This document shows, piece by piece, positions 53,297 through 59,366 of a stretch of DNA of 64,000 nt. Under the pieces are notes generated by a model that had not been told where the DNA came from, did no database searches, and saw only the letters and a list, made by a program, of their open reading frames with translations. The position numbers and the translations under genes were made by a program. The stretch is from Oscillospiraceae bacterium (GTDB taxonomy: Bacteria; Bacillota; Clostridia; Oscillospirales; Ruminococcaceae), in the NCBI GenBank assembly GCA_900768125.1, contig CAAGBS010000053.1, positions 1 through 64,000 of the forward strand. The letters are read 5' to 3'. How positions within the stretch are numbered: position 1 is the first letter of the stretch; every line of letters starts with the position of its first letter.

Positions 53297-53668
53297 TCAT
53301 ACGAGCTGAGTTATATTCTCGGGGGCATGCCGGAGAATATTGACGCTGAGAATAAGCGCGAGTGCGATGTTGAAGACGTTCGCGATGGTAATGTAGCTTA
53401 CCCGGGTCTTTTTGTTCTTGAATCCGTTGGACACCAGCCCGAGCCACACGCATGAGATTCCCACGGCGGCAATGAGCACGACTATCACAGCAAGGACGTT
53501 TACATCAATATCCATCAGATGAGAAATAAGCGCGATGGTCACGAAATAAGAAAAGGGCACGAGCGTGAGCGGAAGCGTAGCCCAGACCCACTGGATACGG
53601 TGTCTGCGCCAGAAGATCACGCACATAAGCAGGAAGATACCCGCGATAACAGCACATTCAACAGCCAT
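53297..53668 (-). CDS. small four-helix membrane protein
   Basis: 123 residues with four hydrophobic stretches (AVIAGIFLLMCVIFW, VWATLPLTLVPFSYFV, VNVLAVIVVLIAAVGISCVW, VFNIALALILSVNIL). ATG 53668 has AAAGGAG upstream; the longer frame to 53845 is not coding. Cotranscribed with the next small gene. Family not recognised. Confidence 0.78.
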   Translation of the reverse strand: MAVECAVIAGIFLLMCVIFWRRHRIQWVWATLPLTLVPFSYFVTIALISHLMDIDVNVLAVIVVLIAAVGISCVWLGLVSNGFKNKKTRVSYITIANVFNIALALILSVNILRHAPENITQLV

Positions 53669-53681
53669 GGGGCACTCCTTT

Positions 53682-53921
53682 CTATTCAGCGGAGCTGACA
53701 ACGATTTCAGCAGAGGAAGCGGACTGATCAGCCGAGGAATTATCCGGCTCAGCGGTGGAGATGTCCGAAACCGAGGGACTGTCCGGGAGGGGCAGGCTCC
53801 AGCCGAGCTTCTGGCTCTGTATAGTAAGCGCGACAACGAGCGCACAGACAGCGAGAATGATAACGAGCATTATAATATTCAGTACAACGATGCTTTTAGG
53901 CAGCTTTGGACGGTCTGACAT
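53682..53921 (-). CDS. small single-pass protein with Ser/Asp-rich outer tail
   Basis: 79 residues: a short basic N-terminus, one helix (VVLNIIMLVIILAVCALVVAL) and an acidic Ser-rich tail (SVSDISTAEPDNSSADQSAS). AGGAGGT lies 5-6 bases before ATG 53921, and a good promoter precedes it. Unknown function; 13 bases before the four-helix protein. Confidence 0.78.
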   Translation of the reverse strand: MSDRPKLPKSIVVLNIIMLVIILAVCALVVALTIQSQKLGWSLPLPDSPSVSDISTAEPDNSSADQSASSAEIVVSSAE

Positions 53922-53950
53922 GACTTACCTCCTGACAATGAATTATATTT

Positions 53951-53979
53951 ATTATAGCTCAATATGCTGAAAATTGCAA
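53951..53979 (-). promoter_or_regulatory. promoter of the two small membrane genes
   Basis: Minus-strand TTGCAA (53979-53974), 17 bases, TATAAT (53956-53951). Confidence 0.8.
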
Positions 53980-54133
53980 GCGTTTTTGCAGAAATAATGA
54001 AAATACTCTCAAACGCATTATTTCCGGAGCGTGCCGCATGGAGCCAAAGCCTGATATACAGCCGCCCGGATCCGCGCTTTTAGTCGAATGAATAACTTTT
54101 TTGCAAAAATTTAAAATAATTTTAAAAAAACTA

Positions 54134-54162
54134 TTGACAAACCTGTTTTATTGTGATATAAT
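54134..54162 (+). promoter_or_regulatory. consensus promoter of tRNA-Pro
   Basis: TTGACA (54134-54139), 17 bases, TATAAT (54157-54162), about 40 bases before the mature tRNA. Confidence 0.9.
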
Positions 54163-54208
54163 ATAACACGTTGAAAGCAACCGATAAGTTGAAACGGTTC
54201 TGAGACAT

Positions 54209-54285
54209 CTGGGTGTGGCGCAGATTGGTAGCGCGCTACCTTGGGGTGGTAGAGGCCGCAGGTTCAAATCCTGTCACTCAGACCA
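54209..54285 (+). tRNA. tRNA-Pro (anticodon GGG)
   Basis: Acceptor stem CTGGGTG / CACTCAG, D arm with GATTGGTA, anticodon stem CTACC / GGTAG with loop TTGGGGT (anticodon GGG), T arm GCAGG-TTCAAAT-CCTGT, then A-CCA encoded. It reads CCC and CCU. Its 3' half faces the integrase gene and is the probable attachment site. Confidence 0.95.
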
Positions 54286-54308
54286 ATGCAAATAGCATAG
54301 GAATGCGG

Positions 54309-54343
54309 AAAGCGAGTTATCTTGAAGGGTGGCTCGCTTTTTG
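54309..54343 (+). terminator. intrinsic terminator after tRNA-Pro
   Basis: AAAGCGAG (54309-54316) pairs with CTCGCTTT (54333-54340), followed by more T. Confidence 0.85.
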
Positions 54344-54353
54344 CTATCTACAT

Positions 54354-54379
54354 AACATCTACATGAGCGTGTAGATGTT
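54354..54379. repeat. perfect 10-bp inverted repeat by the attachment site
   Basis: AACATCTACA-TGAGCG-TGTAGATGTT, preceded by a further partial copy (ATCTACAT, 54347-54354). It lies between tRNA and int and may be an integrase or excisionase binding site; it could also end the int transcript. Confidence 0.6.
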
Positions 54380-54416
54380 CCCTTTATTGCAGATGATGTA
54401 TATTTTTTAGAGCGCC

Positions 54417-55721
54417 TTAACCGGCGCTTTCTTCGTTTTCTGCGTCAGAATTATCCTTCGCTGAATACGGTGCTATGAATGTCCCCGTCATGTCCTTTGC
54501 CATTAAGCGCTTGCGACCGTTTGAGATGTGCAGATATATGTTGCTGGTGGTTTCTATATCCGCATGACGGAGCCATGATTTTACAGACTCCAGATCCCAG
54601 CCCTTATCAAAAAGAATGCTCGCCGTGCTGTGCCGCAGGTCATGGAAACGCATAACTGGAAGATTATGGCGCTTTAATGTTCGCTGAAAACTTCTGGTAA
54701 CACAATCCGGTCGGTACAGTCTGCCGTCAGGGTGCGTAAATATGTAATCTGACGGTGTGTAGATAGCGCCATAGAGATCTATGTTTGCTTCCTGCCTTGC
54801 TTTTATGCCGAGCAGAAGTGCTTTTACCTCTGGCAGCAGTTCATAGGTCTGGTGACTGCTCTCTGTTTTGGTGGTGTCTTTGTACACTATCGTTTTGTTT
54901 TTCACCACAGTGGATTTTATTTCCATAGTGTTGTTGTCAAAATCAACAGCGTCCCACTTTAACCCAAGCACCTCGCTTTTACGCAAGCCATAATAAAGAG
55001 CAACATAAACAAGCGGGTAGATTTCCTCGGTTCGAATATCAGCAAGCATCTGATTAGCTTCGCCTGCCGTCATGTAAATATTCTTGTCTTTTCCGGGGGA
55101 AGTTGTTGCCCTTTTGGGGACAGTAACATTTAGTGCTGGATTACCCTGAATGTACTCAAGAACCACCGCTTCGTTGAATATCGCCTTGATGAGTGCAGCA
55201 TGACTGCGCAGTGAAGCGATACCCAGACCGCCCTCTTTGCCGTCAAGCCTTCCTCCGGTGTTCTTGTAATTGTAATATTCAAGGATATGTTTCGGCTTAA
55301 CCTGTTTAATGGTTAAGCCATGTTCGGAAAAATACGGTATCAAGTGCTTTTCAGCTATGATTTCATATTTCTCCCAAGTCGATTGCTGAATAGTTCCCTT
55401 TCGTTGTTTGATCCAAAAGGAAATAAACTCTGTGAAAAGAAGTTCGCTGTCGTCCGATATGGAGTAGTTTTCGCTTGAGATTGCGATCGAATCCGCACCG
55501 GTTCTGAACTCTTCGATTTTATCATAGAGCATTCTGTTCGCCTCAAAGAAATTCTTCTTTGTTGCGCAAAGATTGGTGCTTATCCATCTGCGGACCATCT
55601 TGTCAGGTGTCAGATTGTCCTTTTCGGGATAAATGACACTTGCTTTCCCGTAAATTACCATCTGCCACTTTCCATTCTTTTCATGCAGACTACCTGTTAT
55701 TGATACACTGTCTGTGTCCAT
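54417..55721 (-). CDS. int: tyrosine-type site-specific integrase
   Basis: 434 residues: an N-terminal arm-binding region, a SAM-like core-binding domain (FTEFISFWIKQRKGTIQQST), and the catalytic domain with Arg in YYGLRKSEVLGLKW, HDLRHSTASIL (His-x-x-Arg) and the nucleophile Tyr in TTSNIYLHIS. AGGAGGT precedes ATG 55721. It reads toward the tRNA, as in elements inserted at tRNA genes. Confidence 0.95.
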   Translation of the reverse strand: MDTDSVSITGSLHEKNGKWQMVIYGKASVIYPEKDNLTPDKMVRRWISTNLCATKKNFFEANRMLYDKIEEFRTGADSIAISSENYSISDDSELLFTEFISFWIKQRKGTIQQSTWEKYEIIAEKHLIPYFSEHGLTIKQVKPKHILEYYNYKNTGGRLDGKEGGLGIASLRSHAALIKAIFNEAVVLEYIQGNPALNVTVPKRATTSPGKDKNIYMTAGEANQMLADIRTEEIYPLVYVALYYGLRKSEVLGLKWDAVDFDNNTMEIKSTVVKNKTIVYKDTTKTESSHQTYELLPEVKALLLGIKARQEANIDLYGAIYTPSDYIFTHPDGRLYRPDCVTRSFQRTLKRHNLPVMRFHDLRHSTASILFDKGWDLESVKSWLRHADIETTSNIYLHISNGRKRLMAKDMTGTFIAPYSAKDNSDAENEESAG

Positions 55722-55772
55722 ATTTTACCTCCTGTTATCAACAGACAGAATACCTATTTCATTCACATTTCA

Positions 55773-55801
55773 ATTATACTACTTTAATGCATAAAAGTCA
55801 A
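55773..55801 (-). promoter_or_regulatory. promoter of the integrase gene
   Basis: Minus-strand TTGACT (55801-55796), 17 bases, TATAAT (55778-55773). Confidence 0.85.
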
Positions 55802-55950
55802 GCACTTATAGTGTATGTGGCAAAGGTTTTAATTGCCGAATGTAAACAAAAGGGCGTCATGCTGTTATGTGATAATATAGGGACACGATGAATAAAATTG
55901 ACCCGTGAGTGCGCTCATTTATACTGGTCGATGTTTTATTCAGCATTTCC

Positions 55951-56133
55951 CTAGGTAATTTGGTTTTCGCTGAGGAAACGGATAAGCTCGGTTTTGAGAA
56001 CTCTGTACTTTCTTCCGACAAGAAATCCCCTGATCTGATTACTATGAATGAGGTTGTAAACCAAACCTTTACTGACATGAAGGATAGAAGCTATTTCACC
56101 AACATCCAATACATCAGAATATTGCTCTAACAT
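55951..56133 (-). CDS. xis: excisionase-type HTH protein
   Basis: 60 residues of MerR/HTH_17 type: LDVGEIASILHVSKGLVYNL and IRGFLVGRKYRVLKTELIRF, as in Tn916-like excisionases. ATG 56133 has GGAGGAG upstream; the longer frame to 56316 has no support. It sits before int, the usual recombination module. Confidence 0.9.
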   Translation of the reverse strand: MLEQYSDVLDVGEIASILHVSKGLVYNLIHSNQIRGFLVGRKYRVLKTELIRFLSENQIT

Positions 56134-56206
56134 AACACTCCTCCATTTACAGGTAGTCTTATCGACAGAATTAAAATTTTGGACGGCTGATACAGCCGAT
56201 ATATAA

Positions 56207-56242
56207 GCAAACGGCTCATGTCTTGCGGCGTGAGCCGTTTGC
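56207..56242. repeat. 12-bp perfect inverted repeat
   Basis: GCAAACGGCTCA (56207-56218) and TGAGCCGTTTGC (56231-56242). A smaller hairpin CGGCTG-ata-CAGCCG lies at 56184-56198. They lie between the broken gene at 56348 and xis on the minus strand and may end its transcript. Confidence 0.55.
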
Positions 56243-56347
56243 ATTATTGATGTGTATTGCTCAGAGCAATTATCGGGTAGTCCGCACCCGAACATAGGAG
56301 TTTCACCTCTAGCCATTTCTGTGGCATAGCCGTCGCCGGAAGTATCA

Positions 56348-56629
56348 TTATCCCATCTTTGCAGCGTTCATCCTTTCGCGCTCGTACCTTATCTTTGCGT
56401 ATGCGTTTACGCTTCGAATTGATATTGGCAGACTGTTGGAGTTATTGTTATTCTCGCGCAAAAATAGGTGGTCACGGATAATGAATAACCCCTCGGAATC
56501 AGTACAGGCATATCTTCGCACAATCAGGCGCTGCGGACGATGGTTTTGTTATCGCTCTGCTATTGAATTGTCAATGAACTGGTCGGAAATATATCTCACA
56601 CTAAGGGCTTTGGTATTATCTCTTGTCAT
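56348..56629 (-). pseudogene. small gene broken by an in-frame TAA
   Basis: Minus-strand frame from ATG 56629 gives MTRDNTKALSVRYISDQFID... to codon 26, then TAA (56551-56549), and continues in the same frame for 66 codons (LFIIRDHLFLRENNNSNSLP, then AYAKIRYERERMNAAKMG) to a second TAA at 56348. The protein-like pattern on both sides suggests one 93-residue gene with a nonsense mutation. Family unknown. A TATAAT (56684-56679) lies upstream. Confidence 0.45.
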
Positions 56630-56678
56630 AGTTAAATGGCATTCTCTTTCGTAAAAGTGTAAGATGTTTCCTGAAATA

Positions 56679-56796
56679 ATTATAGCACATTATCGTGCCA
56701 CAATGTGTTGACATCTGCAACAAACCGTTTCAATGTGTCACAATTTGTTGCATTTACTTGTTTTCTATTGAATTAAATCACCTTTTACTCTATACT
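56679..56796. promoter_or_regulatory. divergent control region of the element
   Basis: Holds a minus-strand TATAAT (56684-56679) and a plus-strand TTGAAT-N17-TATACT (56768-56796) for the XRE gene. Between them are repeated CACAATGTGTTG, CAATGTGTCACAATTTGTTG and GCAACAAA units, a typical operator cluster for a Cro/CI-like switch. Confidence 0.6.
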
Positions 56797-56817
56797 AATA
56801 TGCGGAGGTGACAGCTT

Positions 56818-57153
56818 GTGGGGGACAATACCAGACTTAAAAAGCTACGAATGCAGAGATGTCTTTCCCAGCGAGAGCTTGCGGAAGCAATCTCTATCGA
56901 CCGGTCAATGATAAGTTTATACGAAAATGATCGTCGGGAGATACCAACATCAACTGCAAAATTATTTGCCGATTTTTTTAATGTCTCAATTGATTATCTT
57001 CTTGGAAAAGATTCTATCAATTCTGGCGATATTAATACAGAAGAAACGGCAAGAGACTGTATCAATAAGCAGCTTACTCTATTAAATGTTGAGGAGCAAA
57101 ATCGTCTTATCGGGTACATAGACGGCATTTTAGATTCAAAAAAGGGGAAATGA
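56818..57153 (+). CDS. XRE-family regulator of the element
   Basis: 111 residues: an N-terminal HTH (LKKLRMQRCLSQRELAEAIS, RSMISLYENDRREIPT) and an acidic C-terminal helix region that may dimerise. GTG 56818 has GGAGGTGA 7 bases upstream. The divergent operator region suggests it controls the element. Confidence 0.9.
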   Translation: MGDNTRLKKLRMQRCLSQRELAEAISIDRSMISLYENDRREIPTSTAKLFADFFNVSIDYLLGKDSINSGDINTEETARDCINKQLTLLNVEEQNRLIGYIDGILDSKKGK

Positions 57154-57160
57154 AACGGCG

Positions 57161-57241
57161 ATGAGCAAAATGAATTTCGAATTTACCCCTATCAGGTTAG
57201 CACAACAGATCAATATCAAGAGTGACAAGGGAGGAAGGTAA
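57161..57241 (+). CDS. possible 26-residue leader peptide
   Basis: ATG 57161 to TAA 57241 (MSKMNFEFTPIRLAQQ...), ending at the base before the ATG of the next gene. Its last codons contain the ribosome site GGGAGGAAGG of that gene, so reading it could tune the regulator. No strong ribosome site of its own apart from AGGGGAAA further upstream. Confidence 0.3.
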   Translation: MSKMNFEFTPIRLAQQINIKSDKGGR

Positions 57242-57487
57242 ATGTTCAAGGCAAGAACCGCAGACGGACGAAACAACATATCGGGAACGAGGGTAAAAGA
57301 ACTCCGCAAGGCTCTCCAAATCTCACAGCGCGAGCTTTCAGACAGATTGCAGGTCGTAGGTCTGGATATCGACAAGAACGCAGTCCAGCGTATAGAATCC
57401 GGCGAGAGATTTGTAACTGACATAGAAATTATAGCATTAAGTAAATGCTTTAACGTGACCATCAACAATCTGCTCGGAATCAAGTGA
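57242..57487 (+). CDS. small XRE regulator, paralogue of the chromosomal one at 42269
   Basis: 81 residues: RVKELRKALQISQRELSDRL, DKNAVQRIESGERFVTDIE. Closely similar in length and motif to the chromosomal regulator at 42269-42517. GGGAGGAAGG precedes the ATG. Confidence 0.9.
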   Translation: MFKARTADGRNNISGTRVKELRKALQISQRELSDRLQVVGLDIDKNAVQRIESGERFVTDIEIIALSKCFNVTINNLLGIK

Positions 57488-57492
57488 AAACC

Positions 57493-57520
57493 AAAAGGCG
57501 CAGCTATGTAAAGCCGCGCC
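57493..57520 (-). terminator. terminator between convergent XRE genes
   Basis: GGCGC-A-GC pairs with GC-C-GCGCC; on the minus strand TTTTGGTTTT follows. Confidence 0.7.
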
Positions 57521-57525
57521 TATCG

Positions 57526-57834
57526 CTATTTTGCAAGATTCCTTATGATTGCCGAGGTGTTGTCGAGCTGTTCGCTGTCAAGCTTTTTGAGGTTCTCGAC
57601 CACTTCCTGAATCTTTTCCGGATTCTTGTTTTCTGCGTCGAAAAACTCACCCGGCGTAATGTTCAGGTATTCGCATATATAGAAAAATCCCGTCATGGAC
57701 GGCAGTGCCTTGCCATTCTCAATATTATTGATGTAGCTGGCATTCTGTCCGATCGACAGGCTCATGTCCCTTGCAGATACTCCCTTTTCACTGCGGAGCT
57801 GCGCCAGACGCAGCGAGAACTCCTTTTCCGTCAT
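57526..57834 (-). CDS. XRE-family regulator
   Basis: 102 residues: LAQLRSEKGVSARDMSLSIG, YINNIENGKALPSMTGFFYI, then a helical tail. GAGGTGA lies 6 bases before ATG 57834. The target is unknown; it is the third XRE regulator of the element and next to the Agr locus. Confidence 0.88.
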   Translation of the reverse strand: MTEKEFSLRLAQLRSEKGVSARDMSLSIGQNASYINNIENGKALPSMTGFFYICEYLNITPGEFFDAENKNPEKIQEVVENLKKLDSEQLDNTSAIIRNLAK

Positions 57835-58056
57835 TCAATATCACCTCTGTGATATATTTTATCCTACATGATAGCATTTTATATGTGAACAATTCCGTAA
57901 TTAATATCGAAATGCGTGATACAATATGCTGTAATGTGGTTAAATGTTAGATTTGATATCTCACAAGACGGAAAATTGAATATTAAGCGAAACTGTGCAC
58001 TTATCTCACAAACAGTAATCTGCTCCTTAAAAGCAACATTTTTCGCACTTACAAGG

Positions 58057-58065
58057 TGTTATAAT
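58057..58065 (+). promoter_or_regulatory. extended -10 promoter of the lipoprotein gene
   Basis: TG-T-TATAAT (58057-58065) without a clear -35; AGGAGGT and the ATG follow 20 bases later. Confidence 0.6.
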
Positions 58066-58087
58066 ATGCAAACAGGAGGTATACACA

Positions 58088-58480
58088 ATGAAACATAAGT
58101 TATTTTCTTTTTCAGCAATATTAGCGATTCTTCTTTCGCTCACTGCCTGCGCCGCAGAATCAATTGCAGATGTGAATTATTCAGAAATCGCGGCTTCTGA
58201 CGGCAGTCTGGTTTTCACAACATCTTCTACGCCCGAAATCTCGACTGAACCGTCTGTTGAGCCTATAATTCCGTCTGCCGAGATACCCGAGGAAACTTCG
58301 ACTGTTCCGGCAACGGAATCTACAACGATCACCACATCGACCGAAACGTTAGTCACTGTGCCTGCTCCGGAACCGTCAGAGTACTCTCAATTTTTGTCTT
58401 ATTCTTCTGTTTCTTTACGAATACACTTACTTAAAAATAGAGATAATCCCGCAATGCCTGTTCCATGTAGTAAAGCATAA
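58088..58480 (+). CDS. lipoprotein with Thr/Ser/Glu/Pro-rich stalk, probably truncated
   Basis: Signal and lipobox LLSLTAC, then a low-complexity Thr/Ser/Pro/Glu stalk to about residue 100. The last 28 codons are the antisense of the agrB 3' end (frame continues by chance into agrB), so no functional domain follows the stalk. It looks like the front of a larger lipoprotein cut off at about 58390. AGGAGGT precedes the ATG and so it is probably still expressed. Confidence 0.6.
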   Translation: MKHKLFSFSAILAILLSLTACAAESIADVNYSEIAASDGSLVFTTSSTPEISTEPSVEPIIPSAEIPEETSTVPATESTTITTSTETLVTVPAPEPSEYSQFLSYSSVSLRIHLLKNRDNPAMPVPCSKA

Positions 58481-58971
58481 TTTATCGGAGTAAAACCCAA
58501 ATACAGAACGGTAATCACACTGCAGACTGCATACAATGCGAGGATAACTCTCGCTATCAAATTAAACTTTTTCTGCTTTTTGTCGTTAATTAATTGATTG
58601 GAGTTTTTGCCCTGCGCAAAAAACAAATATATTGATGCGGCGGCAACAAATGGGGTTGAATAACTCCATAAATTGAACTCAGTCAAAAGCATTAGTAATG
58701 TTGCGCACACAATGAGTATCAAAACACAACCTATATGAGTAGATGCGTGATATCCACCTTTTAGCATTCGTAGCGGTACAAAACCTATGGCAAACGCAAT
58801 CATTTCAACAAAACGCTCGAATATAATTGCGATCACAACTATTGAAATAAAATTGATTATTGTAGCCAGCGTGATTTCAATGCTGTATGAGTATGCCTCT
58901 ATATCTTCTAACTGAATTATACCCTCACCACTCATTTTATTCGCTATTTTTTCTGAAAACCTCTTTAACAT
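58399..58971 (-). CDS. agrB: AgrB-type peptide processing and export protease
   Basis: AgrB cleaves the AgrD precursor and forms the thiolactone ring. The 190 residues contain GGYHASTHIGC, with the catalytic His and Cys at the seven-residue spacing of AgrB, and four to six hydrophobic segments (TLATIINFISIVVIAIIF, VLILIVCATLLML, ILALYAVCSVITVLYLG). ATG 58971 has AGGGTGG upstream; the longer frame to 59025 has no ribosome site. It is divergent from agrD, unlike the usual agrBD order. Confidence 0.92.
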   Translation of the reverse strand: MLKRFSEKIANKMSGEGIIQLEDIEAYSYSIEITLATIINFISIVVIAIIFERFVEMIAFAIGFVPLRMLKGGYHASTHIGCVLILIVCATLLMLLTEFNLWSYSTPFVAAASIYLFFAQGKNSNQLINDKKQKKFNLIARVILALYAVCSVITVLYLGFTPINYALLHGTGIAGLSLFLSKCIRKETEE

Positions 58972-59019
58972 ATTGTAATTCCACCCTTCACTTAATAAGG
59001 TAGCATAGAATAAGTAAGA

Positions 59020-59025
59020 AATCAA
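59020..59025 (-). promoter_or_regulatory. -35-like hexamer for agrB
   Basis: Minus-strand TTGATT (59025-59020), 12 bases beyond the nearest LytTR-type box; a TACCTT lies 17 bases further. The weak -10 suits an activator-dependent promoter. Confidence 0.5.
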
Positions 59026-59037
59026 TAACCATTTGCG

Positions 59038-59102
59038 TATTCCGCAGGTTTTCTTGTCTATTCAGCACAAATTGCGGAATAGACAAGAAAACCTGCGGAA
59101 TA
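59038..59102. promoter_or_regulatory. four LytTR/AgrA-type boxes in a perfect 26-bp inverted repeat
   Basis: Plus-strand TGCGGAATA at 59073-59081 and 59094-59102; minus-strand TGCTGAATA at 59067-59059 and TGCGGAATA at 59046-59038. Each pair is 21 bases start to start (9-bp box, 12-bp spacer), as for AgrA/LytTR dimers. Plus pair reads to agrD, minus pair to agrB. Arms 59038-59063 and 59077-59102 are exactly complementary. Confidence 0.75.
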
Positions 59103-59113
59103 AACATTTTATA

Positions 59114-59145
59114 TTGACTTTTCGTCGTTTTTGTACAAAAATAAT
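59114..59145 (+). promoter_or_regulatory. candidate activator-dependent promoter of agrD-vWA
   Basis: TTGACT (59114-59119) stands 11 bases after the plus-strand box pair. The best -10 is AATAAT (59140-59145) at a 20-base spacing, longer than normal, as in known Agr promoters that need activation. The -10 is tentative. Confidence 0.5.
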
Positions 59146-59198
59146 CATAAGCCTAATCCGAAAATAAGGCAATATTATATGAAAGGTTGATATGAATT

Positions 59199-59366
59199 AT
59201 GACACAGACTAAAAAAATCCTTACTAATGCCTGCAAAATGCTTATGGCATTTGTGCTGGCTCTTGGAGCGTTTTCGGCACAGAGTGCCTGCGTATGCTGG
59301 TTTCACCAGCCCGAAGTTCCTGAAACGATGAAGAAGTTCTGCAAAAGTAACGGGGGTAACAAATGA
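59199..59366 (+). CDS. agrD: AgrD-type cyclic autoinducer peptide precursor
   Basis: 55 residues: a basic N-terminal amphipathic part (MTQTKKILTNACKMLMAFVL), a hydrophobic stretch, then SACVCWF-HQPEVPETMKKF. The order ring-Cys, four residues, then a charged Pro-containing tail (HQPE.P) is that of clostridial AgrD; C. perfringens, as I recall it, has SACLWFT before HQPE. The predicted ring is CVCWF (Cys31 to Phe35), unusual in having a second Cys. First possible start is ATG 59199; AAAGG is 12 bases upstream. Ends in ATGA overlap with the next gene. Confidence 0.85.
   Translation: MTQTKKILTNACKMLMAFVLALGAFSAQSACVCWFHQPEVPETMKKFCKSNGGNK

Noticed and set aside
54354..54379. CRISPR-like repeats near the tRNA
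   Set aside because: Only two to three short copies with no regular spacers and no cas genes; no CRISPR array seen anywhere in the window.
55909..56130. 73-codon plus-strand frame
   Set aside because: Antisense to xis.
56436..56654. 72-codon plus-strand frame
   Set aside because: Antisense to the broken minus-strand gene, whose composition is more protein-like; no ribosome site.
59038..59102. Reading the 26-bp inverted repeat as a terminator or MITE
   Set aside because: It lies between two divergent promoters, has no T run or target duplication, and resolves into evenly spaced direct repeats on each strand.
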